A stretch of DNA of 64,000 nt from Martensiomyces pterosporus (taxonomy: Eukaryota; Kickxellomycota; Kickxellomycetes; Kickxellales; Kickxellaceae). How positions within the stretch are numbered: position 1 is the stretch's first letter; the number at the start of each line of letters is the position of its first letter. This document shows positions 17,922 to 27,962 of the stretch, piece after piece. The translations under genes and the position numbers were made by a program. A model generated the notes under the pieces. The model worked only from the letters and a program-made list of their open reading frames with translations. It was not told the origin of the DNA and did not search any database. The stretch is from assembly GCA_025201845.1 (NCBI GenBank), contig MU603939.1, positions 143,996 through 207,995 of the forward strand, in the 5' to 3' direction.

Positions 17922-19754
17922 TTAGAGCTCCCGCTTGACATCTTTGAAGCTCTCGCTAATGGTTGGTGCAGGAGATGTCAGCCGGGTGTTGGAGCCTTCG
18001 CCTGTCAACGACTGCCTCCGCTGTTGCAGCCGCTGCTGCTGCTGCTGCTGGGACATCTGCGGATGGCTGAGTGAAATACGGTGTGACTGCTCCTGCAGCT
18101 CAATCTCTTGGCGGTCGTCATGGCGGTGTGTGGGATGGTACTTCATGTGAAGCACCTTGCGCAGCCATGCGGGCAGAATGCCAATGGCGCCTTCATCAGA
18201 CATAAACGCCGACCAGATCTCCTTGTCACGGCGGTTGGGCGGCACGATCCTGTCTCCGGACACCTTGGCCACAATCCAGATAAACCCATTGATCGCAATA
18301 TAGGTGCCAATGCCCATGATGAGGCCGTACCCAATCGAGTACCCAAAGGGGATCATGATAATAGTAAGGAAGGCAGGCACCGCGTCTCCCACGTACTTCC
18401 AGTTGATGTTGACCACGTTTTGGATCATCATGGACCCGACCAGAATTAGAGCTGGGCCGGTGGACCAGGGCGGGAACGACGCAAAGATCGGGGCGAAAAA
18501 CAGCGCAATGAAGAAGCAGAACCCAGTCATGATGCTTGCAATTCCAGTCTTTGCGCCCTCAGCAATGCCCGCACCAGACTCGATGAAGGAGCTGACAGGC
18601 GCAAGGCCAAACACCGAGCTCAAAGTCACGCACACCGAATCAACAAGAAACGCAATGGACGATCCCTCAAAGTCCTGTGTTCTTTCGTCCATATACCCGC
18701 CAAACTTGGCCATCGAGAACAGCGTGCCAGTGCAGTCCAGAATGTCGACGTAGAGGAAGGTGATCAGTGCGATCCAGAATTGGCCGCCGCTGAGATTGAA
18801 CTCGTACTGAGCCATGATTTTCTTGATCGGGTGGAAGGTGACGACCTTTTTGAAGTAATCGAATGCCTCGTCGCCTGCCGTGGTGTAGGGGAAGAACGTT
18901 ACCTTGGTGCCGCGAGGCCAGGAGATGACAGCGACAATGAGAATGCCAATCAGCACGGATCCCTTCACCTTGTAAGCCATGAGGATGGCGATGATCACCA
19001 GGCCCATGATTCCGACCCAGGTCTGTGGACCGCGCATGTGGTGGCTCTTGCACACATTGTTCTCGTCGCGGTACTCTGGAGGGCACCCGCCGAGCTCCAC
19101 CAGCGTTGACGCGCTACCAGTGATGAGGCCGATCCCCGCAGATGACTGCAGGCCGATGAACGCCAGGTATATGCCAATGCCTGATCCAGTGGCTGTCTTT
19201 AGACTGGCAGGGATGATCCGCGCAAACCACTGTCGAATGCCAATGGCAGAGAGGAAGAAGAAGATCATGCCCTCGATGCACACTGCTGACAGTGCGTTCT
19301 GGTACGAGATCTTGCCAGTGCCATGGTAGCCAACAACCGTGTACGTGAAGTAAGCAATAAGGCCCATTCCGGGGGCCAGGGCGATCGGGAGATTGGCCAG
19401 CCCGCCCATGAGCACACACGAGATGCAGGCGATCGAGCAAGTGGCAGTGATGAGGTCCATCTTGAGGACCTGCAGGCACCTTGTGTAGTCAGGGTCTGTC
19501 TCGCAGGTGGCGCCAAATCTGGCCCGGTCGCAGTCGCAAGTGCCTCCCGAATCAGTGAGGATCAGCGAGCATGTCGAGATGATGTACGACATGGTAACGA
19601 ATGTGGCCAGACCGCCACGCAGCTCTGTGGAGAACTTTGACCCTTTGCGTGCCCGCTCAGCACCCGACCCCTCCAGCCTGAACCAGTGTCCCACTGGGCT
19701 AGTGGCGATCCTGCGATCGAGTCTGTCTACGAAGCCGCTAAATCTACCACTCAT
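17922..19754 (-). CDS. azgA-like: Purine (adenine/guanine/hypoxanthine) permease, AzgA family
   Basis: A 610-aa single-exon membrane protein of the NCS2/AzgA group. The N-terminus is cytosolic (RGGLATFVTMSYIIS starts the first membrane segment). An extracellular loop carries four cysteines (GGTCDCDRARFGATCETD), and the family block NLPIALAPGMGLIAYF follows near residue 130. About 12-14 hydrophobic segments are visible. The second conserved block, DILDCTGTLFSMA, and SSFIESGAGIAEGAKTG near 380 line the substrate site in the family. The C-terminal tail is hydrophilic with a Gln run (MSQQQQQQ). Aspergillus AzgA and plant AZG proteins import purine bases with protons. It is divergent from the CBS-like gene with a 945-bp intergenic region. 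Confidence 0.93.
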   Translation of the reverse strand: MSGRFSGFVDRLDRRIATSPVGHWFRLEGSGAERARKGSKFSTELRGGLATFVTMSYIISTCSLILTDSGGTCDCDRARFGATCETDPDYTRCLQVLKMDLITATCSIACISCVLMGGLANLPIALAPGMGLIAYFTYTVVGYHGTGKISYQNALSAVCIEGMIFFFLSAIGIRQWFARIIPASLKTATGSGIGIYLAFIGLQSSAGIGLITGSASTLVELGGCPPEYRDENNVCKSHHMRGPQTWVGIMGLVIIAILMAYKVKGSVLIGILIVAVISWPRGTKVTFFPYTTAGDEAFDYFKKVVTFHPIKKIMAQYEFNLSGGQFWIALITFLYVDILDCTGTLFSMAKFGGYMDERTQDFEGSSIAFLVDSVCVTLSSVFGLAPVSSFIESGAGIAEGAKTGIASIMTGFCFFIALFFAPIFASFPPWSTGPALILVGSMMIQNVVNINWKYVGDAVPAFLTIIMIPFGYSIGYGLIMGIGTYIAINGFIWIVAKVSGDRIVPPNRRDKEIWSAFMSDEGAIGILPAWLRKVLHMKYHPTHRHDDRQEIELQEQSHRISLSHPQMSQQQQQQRLQQRRQSLTGEGSNTRLTSPAPTISESFKDVKREL

Positions 19755-20699
19755 GCTAGCAGTTTATTTCTATAAGAAGTGCTCCTGCTATGCGCGCATC
19801 GAGCGGTTTGTAAATTTTCGGCGATGGGGAGCAGCGAAGCCTATAGTGCAAAATACGAGAGCGAAATAGAGGACGGAAGCCGGTTTAGCGCCATCGCGCG
19901 CCTTTTGGGTGAGGCCGTACCTCCGCCTGTTTGGGTTGCCGGTTTGGAGAGGACCAGGCTCAGCAGCCAGTGCTCGGTGCTGTCTGCGGATTCGTGCGCA
20001 TTTACACCACATTGGCGGTTATTTGTGAGAGCAAGGAAAAATTTTCAAGCACTGTTTTCCCGCTCAAGCTGAGAAGCGTCCATGCGTAATCACCCCATCA
20101 CCAGCCCCGGAAGCCAGCCGCGACAAGCACTGGTCGTCTCTGCAGGTAGCACCAGCACACCCACATGCACAAAAGGCGGCGAATTCGGGTCTGGTTGCCG
20201 GGATAGCCTTCTACCGACAGATGTCAAGTAGCATACACATTTCTACTTTGGCAATATGCATGGATGTGCTGCGAGACAATGCAGCGTGGTGTGCTTTTTG
20301 CGCGTGCAGCAGCAGCTACGCCCGAAGCCATCGCTAGCTTAGCTATTCGGCGCAATGCAGTAATGATGACCACAGATGCAGCAGCACTCACTGCACATCC
20401 AGCCACCTACTCACAGAACTAGCATTTATTGGCATATCCTGTTTAAGTGAGGACGTAGGAGCCAGGTCCAGTGAGGCCTGTCAGAGCGATGGCGCGCTGA
20501 TCGTGTCGAGTCATTGTGAATCTGATCCACAGCCGCTTTCTCCGGATGAGGGGAGCGAAGCAGGACCACTATCAAGACAGCAGAAATGGCCTCCCTGGAG
20601 ACCCATGCTTTCCCTCTCCACGCATCTTTCTTCTCTTGCTCACCACGCTTCTATTCTAATTTGAAACCCGCTTTAAAGGCCGCAGTGATATCAGCAAGC
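19755..20699. other. Gene-free stretch, divergent promoters AzgA/CBS-like
   Basis: 945 bp without a supportable gene. Small open frames on both strands lack motifs and conserved starts. It probably carries regulatory sites for the permease and the CBS-like gene; none could be named. Confidence 0.5.
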
Positions 20700-22340
20700 A
20701 TGTCTAAGCTGCAGATTGTAGATATAGTAGGTGAGTAGGAGCACGCCAGGCCTTCTTGCAGCTTGGACATGGCAAGGAGCACATCCCCTCCGCTAACCTT
20801 GCTGAGTGCAGCGTATCTTGCATCATTGCTGCCTGTAGATACCATCGGCCGGACACCCATGGTCCGCCTCTCGAGCGTTGAGGGGATCGGCGAAAGGCCT
20901 CCGGTAGACATAGTCGGCAAGCTCGAGTACATGAACCCAGGCTCTTCGATAAAGGACCGCGTAGCCAAGCACATAGTGGCTCAACTGGACGCCAAGGGCG
21001 TTCCCAAGGATGCGCTTCTAATAGTCGCTGGTCCCGGCAACCTGGCGATCAGCCTGGGGATGCTCAAGCGCACGCTTCTGTGTTTGATTCCGGAGCGCAC
21101 ATCGACGGATCGCGTGCAGCTGCTCAAGGCGGCTGGTGTCGCCGATATCGTGCGCACACTCGATGGAGCACTCCCGGGCTCGGCTGAGCACCCGGTTGAA
21201 ATTGGCAAGCGGATTGCAAAGCACAAACCCGGTGCCGTGTATATCGACGAGGAGCTAGGCGACTGGGATCTAGGAGAATGCTACCGCGAGCTGGCGGAGG
21301 AGATTATCGAGCAGGTGGACGGGAGGCTCGATGCCCTGGTGCTTGGCGTAGACACTGGCAACGCTGCAACGCACCTGTCAAAGGCACTGAAGGCAAAGCT
21401 ACCCGGCCTCCAAGTCGTTGGCGTTGAGCCTGCAAACTCGGCGATCGGCGAGCAGAGCGTAACTAACCCATTGGTGAAGCGCTGGCTGTGCGAGGATATT
21501 GGCCGTGCGTATGCTCCACGAGCACTCGCGCCAGGATCGGTCGACATGTGGATTCAAGTCAGCGATACTGTTGCTTACTCGATGGCACGTCGTCTGATCC
21601 AAGGCGGCATACACGCAGGCCCGTCGTCCGGAGCGTCGGTTGCGGCTGCACGCATGTACTCGATGTCTTCTCTGCAGCCCGGTCAGCGTGTGGCAGTGAT
21701 TCTGGGCGATACGGCGAGGAATTACGGCGAGACCCTGCTTTCAGACGACTGGCTGCTCGCTCACGATCTGTTTGATGCACGCATGCTCGATGACCTCCAG
21801 CGCACGCAGCTTGAGCAGTACCGTGCTGCATCCATCGAGGACCTTCAGCTCCCAGCAGCCGTGACTGTGTCTGAAAACGACACGATGGCCGTGGCAATCG
21901 GCCTGATGCTGGAGAACGACTTCTCGCAAGTGCCGGTTACTGGCCAGGGCCGCAAGCTGATTGGATACCTGACGCTCTCGGCTGCCCAGGCGCTGCTGGA
22001 GAACGGCACTGCACAGCGCAGCATGCCCGTGAAGCAGTTCATGCTTCGGTTCGCCGGAAAGCCCAGCGGCACAGCAAACCCGCCGGTGGATGGCGGCGCC
22101 TCAAGTGCTGGCAGCGGCCTTGGGGGTTTCCGGAGCATCAGCAGCCGCGGCGGCGCTGCCAGCCGTCGCAGGAGCTACTGGCTCATCACGCCGGAGACCC
22201 CGCTCAACGAGCTGGCCAAGTTCTTTGAGGTCCACAGCGTTGCGTTTGTCACGGATGCCTCGCGCAAGTTCTGCCTGGGCATTGCCACTAAGCAGGATCT
22301 TATTGGGTTTCTGGCCCGCCGCAACACCCACCACTTCTAG
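20700..22340 (+). CDS. Cystathionine beta-synthase-like protein with altered PLP loops, two exons
   Basis: Exon 1 is 20700-20730 (MSKLQIVDIV plus one base) and exon 2 is 20839-22340, giving 510 aa. The 108-bp intron has GTGAGT, a CTAAC branch and a TAG acceptor. It is open in frame, so an unspliced reading from 20763 also exists, but splicing gives the usual CBS start (VDTIGRTPMVRL). K49 in NPGSSIKDR is the Schiff-base Lys. A CBS-domain pair sits at about 350-510, as in yeast Cys4. However, the TSGNTG loop reads GPGNLA (75-80) and the phosphate-binding GTGGT loop reads DTGNA (182-186), and the substrate loop NPxAHY is missing. It may be a pseudoenzyme or have a new substrate. Confidence 0.85.
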
Positions 22341-22447
22341 GCTGCTGCAGAGACGCAAGCTGGGTAGCTTGGGTGCTTTTTCCCTTTTCCCTTTTCCTTT
22401 TTTTTGTTTGCAAATGAGATGTGCGCATGTGCACGTGTAGGTGACTG

Positions 22448-22453
22448 AATAAA
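22448..22453 (+). terminator. Polyadenylation signal of the CBS-like gene
   Basis: AATAAA 108 bp after the stop, inside the 180-bp gap to the convergent PMT gene. Confidence 0.45.
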
Positions 22454-22520
22454 AGAAATCGAGAGGAGCAGCCCCCCGCCAAAGAGGGACGATGAGAAAA
22501 AGGAAGGGCATGCTTGGGTC

Positions 22521-24815
22521 TTAGAGCTCGAGCTTGTCCTCGTAGACGGGCCAGGTGGATGCCCACTGCATGCCCTTGAGCTCCGTGATCGGCTTGCCCC
22601 AGCCATAGGTCAAGGGCGAGAACCACCAGAAGCCGAGCACCACAACGGCAGCCGAGGCGTACAGGATGCGCGAGAGGCTTCTTTCCTTCAAGTACCAGGC
22701 CGAGATGTTGTATATCTGGTAAGCGAGGAAGAGGATGGCAAAGTACAGCGCAGGCAGGTAGTGGTGCAGGTAGGTGACGCGGCCCATGAGGAAGAACGGC
22801 AGGTAGTGCAAGGCCCAGCCGCCCCACAGGATCATGGCGCCGTCAATGTACTCGCGGAATGCGCCTGCGCGCCAGTTCAGGCACCTTCTCTGGTGGCAGA
22901 TGAGCCAGTAGAGGACCTGGAGCGGGAAGGCAAAGCAGGCGACTGCCGACCCCCACCAGAGGAACGGGTTGCCGACCTCGAGGTACTTGATGCTGTGGTC
23001 GTCCCATCCAACCATGCGCATCGGGTAGATCATGAACGGCCACGAAATGGGGTCGCTCTCGAGAACATTGTGCTTGTCGTGGTCGGGGATCAGGGCGTTG
23101 TTGGTCAGCCACATCTGCTTGTTGAGCACGCCAAAGTCCTTCAAAAACGACGACGACATGTGCTTGCCCAGATTCACAGACGGGAGCGCGTCGTTGACAT
23201 GGCGCTCGATGGTCCACAGGTGGTTCGAGCTCTTCCTGTCGCCCGGTCGGGAGTCACAGGCAATTTCAGCCTGGCCCCATCCCCAGTCCTTGTCCAGGCG
23301 CTCGCCCGTAGACGCGAGGATGCAGCTGTTGACGATGCTGCGCAAGCGGATGGGCGTGCCCAGCGGGTGGACGCGGCCGTCGTTCATCTGCCTCTCAGGG
23401 CTGACAACCTCAACAACCCAGAGCGCATTCGGATACTTTGCTTCCTCGCCACCAGCCTCGATGGCGCTGACTTCGTTGTAGGACTTGCTCACAGGTGCAG
23501 CGTAGCGGATTTCGGTGTACAGCAGAGTGCTGGTGCTGTTGTGGCGAAGAGAGACAAGGTCACCGTTGGCAATGGGTCCGTCAATGGGCGCATCGGCAGC
23601 CTTGACATCAGTGACGCTGTTGAAAGTGCCAGCAACTCTTCTGCGCTCGATTGTCCAGAAGTTGTTCTGGTCGGCATACCCGTACCCTGTGATCTGCTGG
23701 CGCTGCGATCCATCTGGGTACTTGTGGTCGTGGGAGTGCAGGTATCCGGCTCCCGGCTCGTGCGAATGCAGACGGACCAGAGATCCGGTTTGGATATCGT
23801 AGGGCTGGTTGGAGATCGGGTTGCCACGCAGCCTCACCTGGAATCCAGTCGGCATAAAGTTGGCCGACCCATCGTAGCGGTTCAGAATGGCAAAGTGGAT
23901 CTTGAACGTCAGCATGTACACGCACAGCGGGACAACGATAAGCGCAGCGATGCGCGCAGCCCAGTGCTTGGCATACGTGCGGACGGGGAGACGCAGGTCG
24001 CAGAACATGGCGTAGAGCTCCTCAATAGTGTAGAAGCCCACGAGAGCCACCGCAAACAGGCCAACCCACTTGGAGCTCGACACAAGCCCAAGGGACAAGC
24101 CCACCAGGAACAAGTACCTCCACCAGTCGGGGCTGAAGGGGCTCGAGCGCTGGCGGTAAAAGTATGCCAGCATGGTGAGCGCCAGGGCAGTGAACCCAAG
24201 AAGAGGCGCGTCGAGAAGGATGAACCTGCTCATCACACAGATCGCGTTGTCAAGCGTAACAAACAGCGCCGCCAGGGCAGCGAACTGAGGAGGCATCCGA
24301 AGCTGGCGGCACGTCAGGTACGCCATTGGGGTCAGCACAATGCCGAATGCCGCGTTGAAAACACGCATAAACGTGTAGTTCACATAGCCCGGGTAAGTCA
24401 CGCCGCCAGTGAAGTCGAATGTTCCGTTGTGTCCTCCAAGGAGCTCAGAAAGCCCAACCAGCATCTTTGCCAGCGGAGGGTGCACGTCGTGGTAGAATGT
24501 GCGGTTGAGGTAGTATGCGCCAAACTTGCCAAAGTGCGCCTCGTCCCAGCTGACATTATCGCGCTTGCCGATCCTGTACAGCTTTGTGATGGCTGCGATC
24601 ACGGTGACAAGCGCAAGCAGCGTCTTGTCGCTCGCTCCATGCAGACGGAGCCGACTGCGCCGGCTGCCAGGGAGTATTGCTGCATCGCTTGACCCTTCGC
24701 CGCGAGGGTAGGCGCTGAACCCGATGGGTTTCTGCGGGAGGTGAATGTCGTCAAAGCTGCTGTTGCTCCCGCTCTGGTCGTAAAAGATGGCTGGCTTTTG
24801 CGGATGGCGGTCCAT
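22521..24815 (-). CDS. PMT2-like: Protein O-mannosyltransferase (PMT family, GT39)
   Basis: A 764-aa ER membrane protein. After a 65-residue cytosolic N-terminus come the first transmembrane helix and the catalytic acidic motif WDEAHFGKFGAYYLNRTFYHDVHPP in the first luminal loop (Asp-Glu needed for transfer from dolichyl-phosphate mannose; residues about 88-112). Several membrane helices follow to about 320. Three MIR repeats occupy about 330-520 (SLVRLHSHEPGAGYLHSHDHKYP). Four further helices end the protein (WGGWALHYLPFFLMGRVTYLHHY). The DEAHFGKFG wording and length fit the PMT2 subfamily better than PMT4. The protein starts fungal O-mannosylation of Ser/Thr in the ER. Confidence 0.94.
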   Translation of the reverse strand: MDRHPQKPAIFYDQSGSNSSFDDIHLPQKPIGFSAYPRGEGSSDAAILPGSRRSRLRLHGASDKTLLALVTVIAAITKLYRIGKRDNVSWDEAHFGKFGAYYLNRTFYHDVHPPLAKMLVGLSELLGGHNGTFDFTGGVTYPGYVNYTFMRVFNAAFGIVLTPMAYLTCRQLRMPPQFAALAALFVTLDNAICVMSRFILLDAPLLGFTALALTMLAYFYRQRSSPFSPDWWRYLFLVGLSLGLVSSSKWVGLFAVALVGFYTIEELYAMFCDLRLPVRTYAKHWAARIAALIVVPLCVYMLTFKIHFAILNRYDGSANFMPTGFQVRLRGNPISNQPYDIQTGSLVRLHSHEPGAGYLHSHDHKYPDGSQRQQITGYGYADQNNFWTIERRRVAGTFNSVTDVKAADAPIDGPIANGDLVSLRHNSTSTLLYTEIRYAAPVSKSYNEVSAIEAGGEEAKYPNALWVVEVVSPERQMNDGRVHPLGTPIRLRSIVNSCILASTGERLDKDWGWGQAEIACDSRPGDRKSSNHLWTIERHVNDALPSVNLGKHMSSSFLKDFGVLNKQMWLTNNALIPDHDKHNVLESDPISWPFMIYPMRMVGWDDHSIKYLEVGNPFLWWGSAVACFAFPLQVLYWLICHQRRCLNWRAGAFREYIDGAMILWGGWALHYLPFFLMGRVTYLHHYLPALYFAILFLAYQIYNISAWYLKERSLSRILYASAAVVVLGFWWFSPLTYGWGKPITELKGMQWASTWPVYEDKLEL

Positions 24816-25434
24816 CTTTAACGTGCACGCTCAAAGAGAAAAGCGCTGGTGATGCTGGTGATGCTGGTGATGCTGTCTATGTCGAATCTAGAGTATGCCG
24901 AATCTTGTGCCGCGAATACCCAGCAGAATAGCCCGGAGCTGCCACTACGTCAAGTAAAAACAGGCGTCGGGGCTGCAGAGATGGTCGGAATTTCGTAAAG
25001 AGAAAGGAATAAAGAGAGAAAGGGCGGCAGGGAAACGAAAGAGAAAGGGAGTCTGTGGGCCCAGTGCTGCAAAACTGGAAGACCAGGCTGGCCTGGTGCT
25101 GTGCATACACCAGGCAGCAGCTTTTTCGTGCTAGGGCGCTGCCAGCGCTTCCACCACCACAGCTTCTTGCCATGCCGCGCCGTGCCATGGAGTGCAGTGT
25201 GCTATTTTTGCCAGACAGTCGGGGCAAGCGCGGCAGCTCATTCTGCGACTTGGGGGCCACGCACTGGCGATGTGGGGACAATCGATTGGTCCTTGAAGAG
25301 GGGATGACTTTCTGGTGTTTTCCGGGCAGAAAATGGCTTGCATTGTAAAATAAAGGCGGTGGTGGGGGGCTATGCAGATGGAGACATGCAGGCTAAAAGG
25401 ACCAAAAAGGCTGTTACACTAGTTCCCGCCAAGC
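24816..25434. other. Gene-free stretch PMT/LSM14
   Basis: 619 bp upstream of PMT and downstream of LSM14, both on the minus strand. Holds a short tandem repeat next to the PMT start; otherwise nothing recognised. Confidence 0.5.
24845..24875. repeat. Tandem 9-bp repeat upstream of PMT
   Basis: Three direct copies of a tggtgatgc unit, about 30 bp upstream of the PMT start codon on the minus strand, so inside the likely 5' UTR. Confidence 0.85.
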
Positions 25435-27267
25435 TCAGGCCTGAGCGCCCGACTCGACATATCCGCTGCTGCCGGCGTTGTCCTGCTGGGTCTGCTGGCT
25501 CCGGTAGCCATTGTTGCTGCTGCCGCCTCTGTAGCCGCCATTGTTGTATCCACCGCGGTGGTAGCCGCCGCGGCCGCCGCGACCGCCACGCCAGCCAGGG
25601 CCACCAGTGCCGCCTGTGCTGCTACTGTTGCTGCCGTGGTAGTGGCTGCTGTAGCCATTGGAGGCTCCGCCGCGGTAGCCGCCGCCAGAGTGGTAGCGGT
25701 TGTACCGGAAGCGGCTCTGGTCGGCAGTGGCCTGGCCAAACGTCTCAAAGTTCTGCTGGCGCTCCGCGTTGAGGCGGCTGCGCCGCTCCTCGGAGCTGAG
25801 CCCGTGCTCCTGCAGCTGCATGCGCTCCTTCGCCTCACAAGAGATGTCGTCGAAGAAAGACTTTGTTGGCACGTAGGCACCAGTGGCAGCTGACGCACCC
25901 ACAGGCGGGCTGGCAGCGTCAGCAGCGCTGGCGGGGGAGCTGCTGCTGGGCTCAGCAACATCAACGGAGAGCTTGGCAAACTCCTTGGCGAGATCGTCCT
26001 TGTTCAGCTTGGAGTTGGACGACTCGAAGTCAAAGTCCGACTCGGGGATCTCGATACGACGGCCGCCCTGGCGAGGCTGGTGGCCGCCGCGCCCTTGGTA
26101 GCCGCCACGGCGATGGGTGCCGCGATGGGCTCCGCCACGGCCGCCGCGAGGGACGTATCCGCCGCGAGGAGCATATCCGCCTTGGCGGCGGCTGCTGCCT
26201 CCCTACGTGGATCAGACAGACACGGGACATGAATGGCAAGCGCCCTGTTTAGCAGCACAGCAAGAGAAAAGGCCCAGGTGCATGTGCCGAGGCGATCGCA
26301 TAAAGCGTTTGCTCAAGGGGGGGGGGTTCAGGAGGAAGGCAGAATTGTTGTCAACAGCCATCTGCAGAATTGCAAATGTTTAGACACGAAGTAAGGAAAC
26401 TTCTTAGGGTTCTCATCATTCAAGAGCAAAGGCGGGCAAGCCGTTCACCGTGCATATAGGAGATACGTTACCTGCTCATCGATGCTGCCCTGGGCCACAG
26501 GCGCTGCGGCAGATTCGTCGGCAGCAACAGCAGCTTCGGGCTGGGCAGGGACAGCTGGCTCTGCAGCAGGGGCAGACCGTGTCGAAGGGGCAGCAGCGCC
26601 TGCGTGGCTTTGCGCATCGGCTTGCTGCGACTGAGGCGGTGCAGCGGGCGCCTGCTGCTGGGCGGGAGCAGGCGCAGGTGCCTGCTTTCTGGGCTGAGCA
26701 CGGGCCTAAGACCATCGAGAACAAAAGAGCTCGTTGCACGAGATTAGCAAAAGCGAATGGTTGCTGCAGATGCAAATGGCAGCGAATGAAGGCAAGGGAG
26801 CGTGCGCGAGCCAGTGCTGGTTCAGGAGGAAGGCAGAATTGTTGTCAACAGCCATCTGCAAAATTGCAAATGTTTAGACACGAAGTAAGGAAACTTCTTG
26901 GGTTTTTCATCAGGCAAGCACAGAGCACACACAGTCAAATAGCAGCACAAGCCGGCAGAGTCGCACTTACATCCAGGATTGCTGGGTCGTTGGGGACTTG
27001 GGGTGGCGCTGGCTGAGGAGGAGCCTCATTTTCAAATTGAACGCTAATAACATCCGTCGCGCGGAACTGAATGTACTCGTAAATGTCGTTAGAAGGAGGA
27101 ATCTCCTCTAGCGGGTTGCCCTTGCGGCCCTCAGTTCCCATGGAGCGCACTTGCTCCAGCGAGATCGTTTGCTCCTGCTCGTTAACATCATTGAGAGTGC
27201 CCGTGTAGCGAATGCCGCTCTTTGAGATGAGGGAGATGCGGTTTCCGTACACAGTAGAGCTGCTCAT
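25435..27267 (-). CDS. SCD6 / LSM14: LSM14/Scd6 (RAP55) translational repressor and decapping activator, three exons
   Basis: Exons 26971-27267, 26472-26705 and 25435-26202, all joined in phase 0, give 432 aa. Exon 1 is the divergent LSm domain (YGNRISLISKSGIRYTG near 7-23, then RSMGTEGRKG and IYEYIQFRATDV). Exon 2 is a Pro/Ala/Gln linker. Exon 3 starts with RGG repeats, then the FDF region (ESDFDFESSNSKLN), the FFD box YVPTKSFFDDIS, the TFG box RQQNFETFG, and a second RGG/Tyr-rich tail. In the family the LSm domain contacts Dcp2/eIF4G, FDF binds Dhh1/DDX6, FFD binds Edc3/4E-T, and the RGG parts repress eIF4G. Both introns carry copies of the same 94-bp element. Confidence 0.93.
26325..26418. 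repeat. 94-bp repeat, copy A, in LSM14 intron 2
   Basis: Matches 26819-26912 at 90 of 94 positions with no gaps. On the coding (minus) strand it looks like an intron 3' end: CTAAAC branch, pyrimidine stretch, then TTCTGCAG, followed by an open ATG-led stretch. Confidence 0.95.
26819..26912. repeat. 94-bp repeat, copy B, in LSM14 intron 1
   Basis: Second copy of the element at 26325-26418, same orientation, 494 bp away, on the other side of exon 2. Four substitutions only. Confidence 0.95.
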
Positions 27268-27962
27268 TGTTGGTAGGCTATGAAATTGCTAGTGCCCAAT
27301 AGTACAATAAAGTTAATAGTAGAGGTCGTTGCAAGGCACAGCGCAGGATTCAAACAAAAAAAGCGCAGGACTTGAGCCGAGGGAAAGGAGAGGGGGTGCA
27401 CTGGGGCCAGAGAGCACAGCGTATGTATGAAACAGCGAAGAAAAACAGTGTAAATAAAAAGGAAAGGGAAAGAGAAGGAGAGGGAGGAGAGGAAGGGCCC
27501 AGCACGCCTTGTCATAGCAGCTGCACGCTTATCGTGCAGCCCTTCCCACTCCCCCTTGCGCAACCCAGCCTGTGGGCAGGGCCGCACGAGGCAGCCGGCG
27601 AAGCAGGAGCAGGGGTTGGTGGTGTGGAGATTGCTGGGCCTGCTGCTGGGCCATCCCTACGCCGCGCTAAAAATTTTCCCTCAGCGAATCGAGTCGCTCT
27701 CTGCCCTCGCTTTTTGCCTGGCAGTAAGCTGCTACTTCGCTCAACGCCCGAGAGCAGGCGGGCAGGCGGGCAGGCTGGCATGTGCTTGGTTACTAGGGGC
27801 TTTGGAAAACAGCAAGAATGGTGTGGGTAAGAAAAAGTGAGGTATGGAAGAGCTCGGCCACTGTAAGCGCTGCTGCCTGGCGGCGCGCGCGAGCAAGGCG
27901 TGTGCTGCAGCTGCAGCGGCGGAGAGTGGCTCCGTGCACTGGGGCCGTGGCTGGAAGCGCGA
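27268..27962. other. Gene-free stretch LSM14/proteasome alpha4
   Basis: 695 bp between two minus-strand genes: LSM14 promoter and the proteasome gene 3' end. Small plus-strand frames have no recognised content. Confidence 0.5.

Noticed and set aside
20763..20838. Unspliced start of the CBS-like gene at 20763
   Set aside because: Donor, branch and acceptor motifs plus the better family N-terminus from exon 20700-20730 favour splicing; kept only as a possible isoform.
22761..24692. A 643-codon open frame on the plus strand opposite PMT
   Set aside because: It is a shadow of the PMT coding strand in GC-rich DNA: no domain, and its composition mirrors the antisense of a conserved gene.
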